From Deltaproteobacteria bacterium (GTDB lineage Bacteria; UBA10199; JADGCS01): a stretch of DNA of 64,000 bases. Below the pieces are notes generated by a model, which did no database searches, had not been told where the DNA came from, and saw only the letters and a program-made list of their open reading frames with translations. A program made the translations under genes and the position numbers. Each line of letters starts with the position of its first letter. The first letter of the stretch is position 1. The stretch lies in assembly GCA_024233595.1 (NCBI GenBank), contig JACKPK010000004.1, positions 106,258 through 170,257 of the forward strand, written 5' to 3'. Shown piece after piece: positions 36,837-44,748 of the stretch.

Positions 36837-37157
36837 CTATGAGTCTTTTTTGATTTTCTTTTTGGCAATGGTTGTATCTCCATTGAGCACAAAATAAGCT
36901 TTCATCTTTTGCAAAGATTTCTCACCAATGCCTTTCACAAGCAAAAGATCTTCGACATGCGAAAAAGGTTTTTGTGATCTGAGTTCAACAATGGCCTGCG
37001 CTTTTGCAGCACCAATACCAGGCACGGCAGTCAATTGTTCTGCTGAAGCTGTGTTGATATTCACAACCCCTGTTACAATTTCCTGGCTTGCCGCCATCGT
37101 AAAATTCGCTGCAAAAATTTGAGCCAATAGTACAAGTGCGATGAGTGCTTTCTTCAT
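36837..37157 (-). CDS. comEA: ComEA-like helix-hairpin-helix DNA-binding protein
   Basis: 106 residues. Signal peptide ~1-22 (IALVLLAQIFAANFTMAA) followed by a single double-HhH domain: VVNINTASAEQLTAVPGIGA (~31-50) and LLLVKGIGEKSLQKMKAYF (~71-89), the ComEA/TIGR00426 layout. It is a periplasmic protein that binds incoming DNA during natural transformation. ComEA is not preceded by other com genes here, so its job may be generic DNA binding. AAAGGAG upstream of the ATG; the start overlaps the previous gene's stop (ATGA). Confidence 0.88.
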   Translation of the reverse strand: MKKALIALVLLAQIFAANFTMAASQEIVTGVVNINTASAEQLTAVPGIGAAKAQAIVELRSQKPFSHVEDLLLVKGIGEKSLQKMKAYFVLNGDTTIAKKKIKKDS

Positions 37158-37357
37158 GTTTTCTCCTTTAATTGATGACCCTTTCGGGCAGGTTGACTGT
37201 CTCGAATGTGAATCTTACCCGTGATGGGAACGGCGTCTAAAACCACATTCAGAGACTGGTCACGATTAACGAAGGCCACACCGATCTTTGTCCATGTGTT
37301 CTCACCTCGTTCTCCACGAGGCGTGATCACAAAGACATCTTTGATTTTCACGGACAT
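37154..37357 (-). CDS. Small conserved-looking protein co-transcribed with comEA
   Basis: 67 residues, with AGGAG 7 nt before the ATG at 37357. Beta-rich and compact: DVFVITPRGERGENTWTKIG, then VAFVNRDQSLNVVLDAVPI and KIHIRDSQP. This reads like a small single-domain protein with an OB- or SH3-like strand pattern, but I cannot name the family. ATGA overlap with comEA implies translational coupling. Confidence 0.7.
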   Translation of the reverse strand: MSVKIKDVFVITPRGERGENTWTKIGVAFVNRDQSLNVVLDAVPITGKIHIRDSQPARKGHQLKEKT

Positions 37358-37380
37358 GACTTTACTCCTATTTGTTCTTC

Positions 37381-37413
37381 AACAAACCAGCCTTTCCGGT
37401 TTGTTTTGTTTTT
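37381..37413 (+). terminator. Terminator-like hairpin without an obvious upstream gene
   Basis: AACAAACC (37381-37388) pairs with GGTTTGTT (37398-37405) over a 9-nt loop, followed by TTGTTTTT. No plus-strand gene precedes it; it might end an antisense transcript of the 37154-37357 gene, or simply be a fortuitous fold. Confidence 0.35.
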
Positions 37414-37484
37414 GCTTTAGAGCAAAGCCCGTGCCAGCTTATTCCTGCGCTAATCACCCATTATTGCTCATGTTTATTTGTACT

Positions 37485-37520
37485 GTCTCAATTGGTCTCA
37501 CAACTGAGACTAAATGAGAC
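37485..37520. promoter_or_regulatory. Phased four-half-site array (candidate operator)
   Basis: GTCTCA at 37485 and 37495 and TGAGAC at 37505 and 37515 are each separated by exactly 4 nt, so half-sites recur every 10 bp (one helical turn) with perfect dyad symmetry. The array ends 37 bp before the TPR gene's ATG and abuts TTGACG (37523-37528), a candidate -35. A single copy of the central palindrome recurs at 40992-41007. Confidence 0.65.
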
Positions 37521-37557
37521 TCTTGACGAAGGACTGAATATCCACAATGCTTTGATT

Positions 37558-38811
37558 ATGGCGTCAGGAATCGACATCCCAAATAAACATGAGCTCGAAA
37601 AATACCTGGGCAATCAAACAAAACTTGATGGCTCTTGGTCTTCTATTTGGGCTCTTGAATATCTGGTGACTGTTGTGCGCGAACACCCTCGCTGGTTTGA
37701 ACACATTCAGTGGGCGCCGGCCTATCTTGCGCAAATCATCAAAAGAGCCTGGGAAGACATGGGCCTGCAAGTTTTAGAACCGGAACCAGGGGTTTTAAAA
37801 ACAGCGCTGTACGAACAAAATATAAATCGAGATTTCGAAAAACTACTACAACCGGCGGATCGCATCCCCACATTTTTTCATAGCTATTGGTCAAAAAGAC
37901 CCGTTTTTGGTCTGGCGTATCTGCCTCACTACGCCAAAGCCGTTCTTTATCAGAATCAAGAATGGGCCAAAGGCAAACTACAAAATCTTTATCTGAACCA
38001 AAGCCACAACGAAAAATCCACACAATGGCTCATTTCAGAATTTAAATCGCAAACCTTTCACCCGGCCGAATACGGAGAAGAAACCAATCGCGTTTTAAAA
38101 GCCATTTTATGGCCCCCTTTTCCATCCAAAGACAACGAAGACGGTCGTTTGAATCTAAATAGTTTGCAAAACCTATTTTTAGCACCGCAAGCAAACTACC
38201 AAATTTTTTGTGAAGTTCTTTTGAGTTTGGTCACCAACCAAGATCTTTTTGTGAGTGTCTTGGCAAGTGCTGCTTGTTTTCAATTGCAAATTGCGCCCAC
38301 CAACCCTGATGAAGCCTGTGCCTTACAACGCGCGCAAGGCTACTTTAGACAACTCCCCGAAAGCCTAGACCCAGACGGACAAGAGCGCATTTTAGAAGTG
38401 ATCAAAATGCTTGCTGTCACCAACGAAACACCCGCAACGGGCAGCAATCATCCCGATTTCATTGAAGCCTTAAAGCTTGCCAACCAACAAAAATACAATC
38501 AAGCCACAGTCACACTCACAGAACTCATTCAGTCTGCTGGTGAGCAAGCCCTTTATTTTAGAATGCGTGGACGTATGTTCGAAAAACAAGGTAAACGCTT
38601 GCATGCTTTTGATGACTACAACCGGGCCATCCGCTTAAAAAATGACTTTTGGCAAGCCTATGTGAATCGCGCTAGTCTTTATGTAAAAGAAAAAGAGTTT
38701 GAGAAGGCGCATCAGGATTTTTTAAAAGCGTGCCAAATCAGACCAAGCTGTCAAAGCACGCGTGAAAATCTTTTGCGATTGTATTTTCACAGACTCTCTA
38801 TTCAAAAATGA
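37558..38811 (+). CDS. TPR-containing protein of unknown function
   Basis: 417 residues from the first ATG (37558); a longer frame upstream runs through the operator array and is unlikely to be translated. There is no signal peptide. The N-terminal ~270 residues are rich in aromatic/helical segments (SIWALEYLVTVVREHPRWFE) with no recognised fold. Two to three TPR units occupy ~310-410 (QALYFRMRGRMFEKQGKRLH; FDDYNRAIRLKNDFWQAYVN). No Shine-Dalgarno is evident before the ATG. ATGA overlap with the following exported protein. Confidence 0.78.
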   Translation: MASGIDIPNKHELEKYLGNQTKLDGSWSSIWALEYLVTVVREHPRWFEHIQWAPAYLAQIIKRAWEDMGLQVLEPEPGVLKTALYEQNINRDFEKLLQPADRIPTFFHSYWSKRPVFGLAYLPHYAKAVLYQNQEWAKGKLQNLYLNQSHNEKSTQWLISEFKSQTFHPAEYGEETNRVLKAILWPPFPSKDNEDGRLNLNSLQNLFLAPQANYQIFCEVLLSLVTNQDLFVSVLASAACFQLQIAPTNPDEACALQRAQGYFRQLPESLDPDGQERILEVIKMLAVTNETPATGSNHPDFIEALKLANQQKYNQATVTLTELIQSAGEQALYFRMRGRMFEKQGKRLHAFDDYNRAIRLKNDFWQAYVNRASLYVKEKEFEKAHQDFLKACQIRPSCQSTRENLLRLYFHRLSIQK

Positions 38812-39137
38812 AATCTCTTGTTGTGATTTTTTTACTGACCCTGCTTGCCGCTACCCCAAGTTGGAGCGCCACAACAACTGTTGTGAATCTCACAGACCAA
38901 CGCTGGCGGGTGCGTAGCGCTTTGAGTCTTTGGAAACAAATCATGCCAGGTCAAAGCCTAAAACTCGAAATCAACAAACACAGCAATCAAGTCTTTGTGC
39001 AAAACCCGCGCCGACACAATCAAACAATCTGCGAAACCAAACTCATTGACCGGCAAAACTTATTGTTGCTACAAACAGAAAACCACCCCCTTTTAAAATG
39101 CGTCAAACGAGCCGACCCACTGCCCAAAGAGTTTTAA
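38808..39137 (+). CDS. Small exported protein of unknown function
   Basis: 109 residues. Signal peptide ~1-20 (VVIFLLTLLAATPSWSA). The mature part is basic, with two Cys (QTICETK and LLKCVKR) that could form one disulfide. Family not recognised. Starts in an ATGA overlap with the TPR gene, so the two are likely one operon under the phased operator array; its stop overlaps the convergent lipoprotein gene's stop by 4 nt. Confidence 0.7.
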   Translation: MKSLVVIFLLTLLAATPSWSATTTVVNLTDQRWRVRSALSLWKQIMPGQSLKLEINKHSNQVFVQNPRRHNQTICETKLIDRQNLLLLQTENHPLLKCVKRADPLPKEF

Positions 39138-40255
39138 AACCCACCCGGAGTGGCAAAGTCCATTTCCCAATGACCATCCTCCTGCAAGGTATAAGCTTCA
39201 TCGCTCTCGGCATCCGCATTGGCATCCTCGACACTCACTTCATCCACAAGCGCGTCTTCTTCATTAAAAAGCTGCACTGTGATGCTATTGTTCATGGCAC
39301 CACTGGGATTGCCTATGACCATAAACTCGCCAGGTTGAAATAGCGTCGATGCCCCACCGGCACTAAAATAAGTCTCTGTGTTTTCATCTCCCAAAGATTG
39401 TTCTTCGTCGGTGCCATCATTCATTTTTAGAGTCCACGAACTCAGATCCACACTTTCCTCCGTGCCATTATAGATCTCAATATACTCGTCGTTAGACCCT
39501 ATGGTTCCTGAACCAGCGGCCGAATCAAAAACAACTCCATTCCCAGGACTTGATTCACCATGATCCTGCTGCGGGTCAGTGACAAGTTCCGTGATGAGCA
39601 CACGGTTCCAATTAAAATCAGCAACAGGTTCTTGGACTTCTTTTTCATCGTCTGCATTTGAGGAGTCTGAAGTGTATTCGGATTCACTCTGCGGGTATTG
39701 TGGAGCCGTGTTTTCACTCACCGTGCTTTCCTGAGAAACATCATTGGATGGCGAATTTAAAATCACACTAAACCGCCCCGTGAAGTTTCTTTGATCAAAT
39801 TGATTGGAACGCTGATCCAAGGACCGTCTGCTTTGATCCTGAATCAAAGGTGTTGCCAGCACAACGTAATCGCCATCCTGCAAAAGAGTGGCATCCAAAG
39901 TCACACGCACTAAAAAACCATCTTGCTCTACAGAACGTGTTCTCACCAAATCCTGATAACTTTCTTCCAAAACACCATCCGCAAGATCATCCCAATCGCC
40001 CTCTTCTTCTAAATAATCAGCCTCTTTGACCACAAATAAACTCTGTTTGCTAATCGTGCTTTCTTCAACAGCAGCACTGAATGTCAAAATGATCTCGCTC
40101 TTTGCACTGTTCAGAGTCCCTTCATTGGGTTGAACCGTTACGACAAAAAAACTTTCATCATCGCTCTGACTCAAATCATCCACACTTGGTAAAGCACATG
40201 CTGTTAAAACAGTGACCACACCAAACCAAACAGAAATAATTTTGCAAAATTTCAT
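39134..40255 (-). CDS. Lipoprotein with Ig-like and lamin-tail domains
   Basis: 373 residues. Lipobox VLTAC (Cys20). An SbsA/Big_5-like Ig domain covers ~38-165 (TVQPNEGTLNSAKSEIILTF). A Ser/Asn/Glu-rich linker leads to a lamin-tail domain ~215-373, with ILITELVTDPQQD, NDEYIEIYNGTEESVDLSSW and a C-terminal FATPGGF. LTD domains occur on bacterial surface proteins and extracellular enzymes, usually as binding modules. It overlaps the upstream gene by ATGA and is co-expressed with it. Confidence 0.82.
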   Translation of the reverse strand: MKFCKIISVWFGVVTVLTACALPSVDDLSQSDDESFFVVTVQPNEGTLNSAKSEIILTFSAAVEESTISKQSLFVVKEADYLEEEGDWDDLADGVLEESYQDLVRTRSVEQDGFLVRVTLDATLLQDGDYVVLATPLIQDQSRRSLDQRSNQFDQRNFTGRFSVILNSPSNDVSQESTVSENTAPQYPQSESEYTSDSSNADDEKEVQEPVADFNWNRVLITELVTDPQQDHGESSPGNGVVFDSAAGSGTIGSNDEYIEIYNGTEESVDLSSWTLKMNDGTDEEQSLGDENTETYFSAGGASTLFQPGEFMVIGNPSGAMNNSITVQLFNEEDALVDEVSVEDANADAESDEAYTLQEDGHWEMDFATPGGF

Positions 40256-40914
40256 TCTTCCTCCACATTTTTAGCGACCAAATACCAACGATCACTCAGA
40301 CGACCACCCGTTAGGGCATCTAGGTATTCAGTGAGCAATAGATACTCTTCGTATATTTTTTGCGCGGGCCGAGACTTGAGATTGGAAAACCTTAAGAAGC
40401 GTTCCAATAGTTGTTGTCTGGCACGATACACCTTGAACAAACGCTCACTCACCTGATGTTTCAGCTGTAAATGAGACCGCATCTCGCGCGACCAGGAAAA
40501 CAAATCTCGATTAAAGATCGTTTCATCTAAGCGCCAAACCGCGCGCACCCGCACCACCTGCCCCAAATCGGCATCGTAGTCGTAATCGCTTTCTTGTGGG
40601 CCAATGCTCACCACACCGCTGGAAATGGAAACATTTTCCGAAGTGCCTGAACCCACCCCTCTTTTCAGACTGTGATCGTAACCGGCGTAAAGCGTTGGCA
40701 AAAAAGCCGCTGCTTTGATTTTCTTTTTCCATGAAATCATCTCGCTTGCCGACAAGCCATCGCTTTTAAGAGCCGCATCAAGAACATCATGAAAGCGAGG
40801 ACCACTCAAAAGAATCTCCTCGCGCGATTCATTTGGAATCGCCCCAGCTGAAACAGAGAGAAGTGTAAAAAATGAAACGATCAAACCTGTGTGAATAAAT
40901 CGTGTGAACTTCAT
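40252..40914 (-). CDS. Exported protein related to TolC-type helices
   Basis: 220 residues from the ATG at 40914 (other starts at 40920 and TTG 40932 are possible). Signal peptide ~1-26. The mature part has an N-terminal helix (DVLDAALKSDGLSASEMISW), a P..YAGYDHSLKRG segment that resembles the first strand of an outer-membrane factor, and a long basic/acidic helix pair. It is much shorter than a real TolC (about 430 residues), so this may be a half-length relative or a convergent fold. Co-transcribed with the lamin-tail lipoprotein; preceded by the second GTCTCA-N4-TGAGAC site. Confidence 0.62.
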   Translation of the reverse strand: MKFTRFIHTGLIVSFFTLLSVSAGAIPNESREEILLSGPRFHDVLDAALKSDGLSASEMISWKKKIKAAAFLPTLYAGYDHSLKRGVGSGTSENVSISSGVVSIGPQESDYDYDADLGQVVRVRAVWRLDETIFNRDLFSWSREMRSHLQLKHQVSERLFKVYRARQQLLERFLRFSNLKSRPAQKIYEEYLLLTEYLDALTGGRLSDRWYLVAKNVEEE

Positions 40915-40991
40915 GCGCATTGCACAGAGCAAGGCCTGTGCCAGATTACATCAGGAAAAAAGTTGAATGATTTTAACAAAAATAAAAACGA

Positions 40992-41007
40992 GTCTCACAA
41001 ATGAGAC
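40992..41007. promoter_or_regulatory. Second copy of the GTCTCA-N4-TGAGAC palindrome
   Basis: GTCTCA-CAAA-TGAGAC. It differs from the array core at 37495-37510 (CAAC centre) at one base. It lies 77 bp upstream of the ATG at 40914 on the minus strand, and two further TGAGAC half-sites (41022, 41031) fall inside the end of the LysE-type gene. Confidence 0.55.
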
Positions 41008-41016
41008 GGAATGGGA

Positions 41017-41700
41017 TTAATTGAGACTACTGAGACTGTGATCAGAAAAACCAAAAGCCGCGGCCAGGCCCATCAGAATTAAACCAATGGCAATGCCGTA
41101 ACGAATGTAGCGCAAAATAGCCAAAGACAGTAGGCGAATGCCTTTTTTGACCAACTTGTAAAAAAAACTATACCAAATCAAATCGCCAAGAATGATGCCA
41201 AAAAAAATCAACAAGGCTTTGGCGTTGCGAAAATCCGCCACACCAAAATCAGCAGCCACCTTGGCCACCATCACCCAAAAGAAAATGAAGGCGGGGTTAG
41301 AGCCACATAAAAAGGCCCCCATTAAAAAATCGCGCGGCAAGGTTTGTTTGCCCGCCACCTCTAATCCCACTTGGTTTTCTGTACGCGGGTGATAGACCGT
41401 CCAGAACTCGTACACGCCCAACAAAGCCAAACCGACGCCGCCTACAATGCCAAACCAGCGATTAAACGACGTGCCCTGCAAGTAAACGTGATACCCCCAA
41501 AACGCCAAATAAGAATAAACAAGATCAATGACAATGATCCCAAAGGTGAAGGCCACAATAGAAGAAAAACGTTTTTTTTGAATGACCGCGCCCGCTACCC
41601 ATAAATTTGCCGGGCCAATGGGGGCCGAAGAAGAAATGCTACTAATAGTGCCAAGACCAATTAAAAAAACAAATTCAGTAAAAAAAGAAAGAAAGGACAT
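41017..41700 (-). CDS. LysE-family transporter
   Basis: 227 residues and six or more membrane helices. The conserved LysE/RhtB segment SAPIGPANLWVAGAVIQ (~25-41) is present, and a further conserved stretch is NPAFIFFWVMVAKVA (~135). Family members export amino acids or other small cations. It sits one base after psd and is probably translated from the same message, which is unexpected functionally. Confidence 0.85.
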   Translation of the reverse strand: MSFLSFFTEFVFLIGLGTISSISSSAPIGPANLWVAGAVIQKKRFSSIVAFTFGIIVIDLVYSYLAFWGYHVYLQGTSFNRWFGIVGGVGLALLGVYEFWTVYHPRTENQVGLEVAGKQTLPRDFLMGAFLCGSNPAFIFFWVMVAKVAADFGVADFRNAKALLIFFGIILGDLIWYSFFYKLVKKGIRLLSLAILRYIRYGIAIGLILMGLAAAFGFSDHSLSSLN

Positions 41701-41701
41701 T

Positions 41702-42589
41702 TTAGAACCGCACTGTGCTCAAGGCTTCGCCGACACGAACAGATTCGCCAACAGGCGCTGCAGGTGGGTACGGAGAGGCCACACAGCAAGTGGAACCCAG
41801 AGCAAAAGAAGCAATCATCTGACCAATCTGGATTTCTTTTCCGACCTTCATGAAGTCTGGCAAATTAATGGTGGCCACCAATGGTCCACCCACAATGGAA
41901 AGAAACCATTTTTTGCCCTGGCGATCGACAATGTCGACATTCACTCGTTCGTTGGTGAGGGCCGGCAAAGAAGGCTTGGTCTGATAAGCCCAAGGTCTTA
42001 AAAACAAAAGCTGACCGGGAATGTGCTCGATGCGCGACACGGTGCCATCGACGGGGGCATGAATGTGATGGTAGTTGTTGTTGTGCAAGTACACGTTGGA
42101 AAAATAGTATTGGTCAGAGATTTCGGAAGCGGCATCACCAAAGATGCTTTTGAGCTCGCGGCTTTCGCCTTTGACTCGAACAACGGGCAAATCTTGAACA
42201 AGGCCCGATTCGCACACAAAACCTTCGCAAGGCCAAGCCGTGGACGTTGTGATTTTTGGAGGCTCAGCAAAGCGACGCGTGAAAAAATCCTGAAATGTTT
42301 CGAACTTTTCTTTACCACTGCCTGGCAAAAAGCGCTGGTAATGCTTGGAATCGCCATATTGCCAAAAACAGTAGGGCTCGATCAAAAGGCCTGAAAGACG
42401 CGTTTCGTAAAAACGTGCGACAATACGTGAACTAGCAACATGAAAGGAATCAGAAAGACGGCCCCAGACTTGTTCCGAAACAAAACCAACAAAAGCACGA
42501 AAAGGACGAGCCAAAAAATCCAAAAAAGCATTAAAATTTTTGATGAAAGCGTTTTCAGTTGTCAAAATCTCTTCACGGTACCGGTTCAT
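41702..42589 (-). CDS. psd: Phosphatidylserine decarboxylase
   Basis: 295 residues. The self-cleavage motif LGST is near 263-266 (SFALGSTCCVASP), so Ser266 should become the pyruvoyl group of a ~30-residue alpha chain. HIHAPVDGTVSRIEH (~155) carries the conserved His, and YFSNVYLHNNNYHHIHAP is typical of the family. It converts phosphatidylserine to phosphatidylethanolamine at the inner membrane. GGGGAG precedes the start. No pssA in the window. Confidence 0.92.
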   Translation of the reverse strand: MNRYREEILTTENAFIKNFNAFLDFLARPFRAFVGFVSEQVWGRLSDSFHVASSRIVARFYETRLSGLLIEPYCFWQYGDSKHYQRFLPGSGKEKFETFQDFFTRRFAEPPKITTSTAWPCEGFVCESGLVQDLPVVRVKGESRELKSIFGDAASEISDQYYFSNVYLHNNNYHHIHAPVDGTVSRIEHIPGQLLFLRPWAYQTKPSLPALTNERVNVDIVDRQGKKWFLSIVGGPLVATINLPDFMKVGKEIQIGQMIASFALGSTCCVASPYPPAAPVGESVRVGEALSTVRF

Positions 42590-42633
42590 AACTCCCCAAA
42601 ATTATGCTTCTGCTCTAGCCTACAAGATTCATG

Positions 42634-43476
42634 TTAGCGAAATAAAATTAATTTTTTAAAAAACTGTGAGGACAATTTGCGTTCGCAGATTGCCCTGATC
42701 TCTTTTAGAGAATGCCGCTGTGACGTGTGAGTCATAATAATGTGTTCACTTTCGATCAGATCTTGCACCTTAACCCAATCGTTGATGTGGGCATGCCCAT
42801 AGTTTTTGATCTTAGCAAAATCAGCGTCATCCGCAAAGAAAGAACATTCCATAATGAGAATTTTAGCCAAACGAGCCTCGGTGTGAACAAAATCGATCTC
42901 ACTATCACCCGAATAAGCCAGCAAGGGTTCTCTCTTCTCATCTGTTATCGCAATTTTCTGATTCTTCAAATGGAGAATTTCATCGTGGCTAAACCCTTGA
43001 AATTTAGGTTTTAACTTGTGTTTTTCTCGGGTCACCAAATAACCGCTTGCCGTGGTGCAATGCTTTGCTGGAATCCCCGTCATTTTTAGGTCTGGTTTTA
43101 AGGAATGCGTGGCACTGGCTGGGTGAACAGAAAACTCGAGTCCACTTTCACTAATGCGCTTGAGTAAGTTCAAAAACTCGATGGTTTGTTCGACCTTTTC
43201 ATCGGGCACAATGATGCGCAGCTCACCTTGGTTGTAAATTTTTCGAAGACCCAAAATGGCCGTGAGTCCACCGGCATGATCCAAATGCCAATGCGACAAG
43301 GCAAGGTGCTTGTTGCTGATCGCATAATGAGGGGCGCAACCTGTGTCTAAAGTCAGATCAAATTGCGGGACACTGTAAACAGTTTCGATCCCCGCAATGC
43401 TGTGACCAAGCAATTGAAAATCCCCAAAATCAAGTTTGATGTCTTTGGGTTCTTTGTCGCGAAAAAAATATTCCAT
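42634..43476 (-). CDS. Metallo-beta-lactamase-fold hydrolase (RNase Z-like)
   Basis: 280 residues. The zinc motif HWHLDH appears in LALSHWHLDHAGGL (~58-71); further ligand candidates are the His of PAKHC (~138), the Asp of AYSGDSE (~188) and a C-terminal TSQRHSL. The organisation resembles single-domain RNase Z/ElaC-type enzymes, but the tRNA-binding exosite arm is not clear, so a general MBL hydrolase is equally possible. Cytoplasmic. The 43477-43565 upstream stretch consists of AT-rich imperfect repeats (GAATAGTGAA-like). Confidence 0.8.
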   Translation of the reverse strand: MEYFFRDKEPKDIKLDFGDFQLLGHSIAGIETVYSVPQFDLTLDTGCAPHYAISNKHLALSHWHLDHAGGLTAILGLRKIYNQGELRIIVPDEKVEQTIEFLNLLKRISESGLEFSVHPASATHSLKPDLKMTGIPAKHCTTASGYLVTREKHKLKPKFQGFSHDEILHLKNQKIAITDEKREPLLAYSGDSEIDFVHTEARLAKILIMECSFFADDADFAKIKNYGHAHINDWVKVQDLIESEHIIMTHTSQRHSLKEIRAICERKLSSQFFKKLILFR

Positions 43477-43565
43477 GGGCTTCGAATGAATAGTGAAAAA
43501 TGAACAATTAAAAATGAATAGTGAATGATAAATCTTTTGTACAGATGCAATTAATTCTTCATCTA
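43477..43565. repeat. AT-rich imperfect short repeats
   Basis: Repeated GAATAGTGAA / AATGAACAATTAAAAATGAA elements followed by TTAATTATTAATTAA. Simple low-complexity DNA, with no gene or clear promoter. Confidence 0.6.
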
Positions 43566-44456
43566 TTAATTATTAATTAATAGTGTATCTTTAATATACA
43601 TTGCCGCTTTTCCCAATTTTTCCAAATCAACCCCAGTCTCAAAACCAAGATCCGTGCAAAGCTTTGCCACGGCTTCTGTTGCCACATTGCCCGGCGCTCC
43701 CGGAGCATACGGGCACCCTCCCAAACCAGCCGCTGAGGAATCAAAACAGCGCACGCCCTCTTCTAAACCCAGTTTAATATTGGTGAGCGCGTTGCCGTAG
43801 GTGTCGTGAAAATGCAGCGCGATTTGCTCACAAGGAACTTCATCACGCAGAAGCTTTAATAACGCCGCCACATCCTCTGGTTTGGCTTTGCCAATGGTGT
43901 CGCCAATGGAAATGTCCTCAAAACCCATTTGCGAAAGTTCCAACACAAGTGCTGCGACTTTTTCGGGGGCGATTTTATCTTCGTAAGGACAATAAAACGC
44001 GGTAGAAAGATACGCGCGTCGTTTGATTTTGTGCTCGGGGTCTTTGTTTTGCAAAACATCTAAAATGCCCTGAATGCGCTGCAAAGAATCTTCAATGGAG
44101 CAATTGGTGTTTTTTTGACTAAATGTCTCGCTCGCTGCGGTGAACACAGCCACCTTCTCTGCGCCCGCTGCCAAAGCCATTTCCAGGCCTTTCACATTGG
44201 GCACCAAAACACTGTAAAGAGGAGCTGAAGATAGCTTGTTTTTTGCTGCCCCCAAGGCTTGCAGGATTTCGTCCGAACAGGCCATCTGTGGCACCCACTT
44301 GGGACTCACAAAGGCCCCCACTTCGATTTCTGGCAGCCCAGCCTCGCTCAGCAAACGAATGAACTCCAAGCGCGTTTCTTTGCTGATGTTCTGTTTTTCG
44401 TTCTGCAGACCATCACGCGGCCCCACCTCGACAATTTTTACGAATTGATCGCTCAT
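43566..44456 (-). CDS. mvaB: Hydroxymethylglutaryl-CoA lyase
   Basis: 296 residues. The diagnostic sequences are VEVGPRDGLQNEKQ (~10-23, metal/substrate binding) and the HMGCL signature GLGGCPYAPGAPGNVATE (~243), which contains the catalytic Cys. HFHDTYGNAL (~210) supplies metal-binding His residues. It cleaves HMG-CoA to acetoacetate and acetyl-CoA, the last step of leucine breakdown. No other leucine-catabolic genes are adjacent. Confidence 0.93.
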   Translation of the reverse strand: MSDQFVKIVEVGPRDGLQNEKQNISKETRLEFIRLLSEAGLPEIEVGAFVSPKWVPQMACSDEILQALGAAKNKLSSAPLYSVLVPNVKGLEMALAAGAEKVAVFTAASETFSQKNTNCSIEDSLQRIQGILDVLQNKDPEHKIKRRAYLSTAFYCPYEDKIAPEKVAALVLELSQMGFEDISIGDTIGKAKPEDVAALLKLLRDEVPCEQIALHFHDTYGNALTNIKLGLEEGVRCFDSSAAGLGGCPYAPGAPGNVATEAVAKLCTDLGFETGVDLEKLGKAAMYIKDTLLINN

Positions 44457-44504
44457 GACGAAGGAGTAGCGGATTGCTTTGTTAGGAGCAAGACATTACA
44501 GATT

Positions 44505-44697
44505 GAAAGGCTTCCGCCTTCGTCCGTCTAAGGCGGACGGACTCCGTCGCGACAGGTAGGTAAGAGTTCTACTGATCTAATGTCATTGCGAGGAGTGAAA
44601 CGACGACGCAATCCAGTCTTTGTGGCTCGTGACTAGGGGCTAGGGGCTCGTAGTTAATGTGCCTAAGTACTTAAGTACCTAGGCCCCTAGGCACTTA
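44505..44697. repeat. Intergenic mosaic of dispersed-type repeats
   Basis: This 292-bp gene-free gap holds three elements. The first is two alternative stems sharing bases (CCGCCTT/AAGGCGG and GTCCGTC/GACGGAC). The second is a segment resembling a widespread intergenic repeat (GTCATTGCGAGGAG..GACGACGCAATCC; ATTGC/GCAAT arms). The third is a CTAG-rich stretch with a perfect palindrome GTACTTAAGTAC and a GTGCCTA...TAGGCAC hairpin. None resembles a gene. Confidence 0.65.
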
Positions 44698-44748
44698 ACC
44701 ACATATTTTCCATTGTCTCCCCGATCTCAATTCGTTATCACCTTCGTC

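Noticed and set aside
37372..37557. 62-residue N-terminal extension of the TPR protein
   Set aside because: It would translate through the operator array and the terminator-like hairpin; the ATG at 37558 is preferred.
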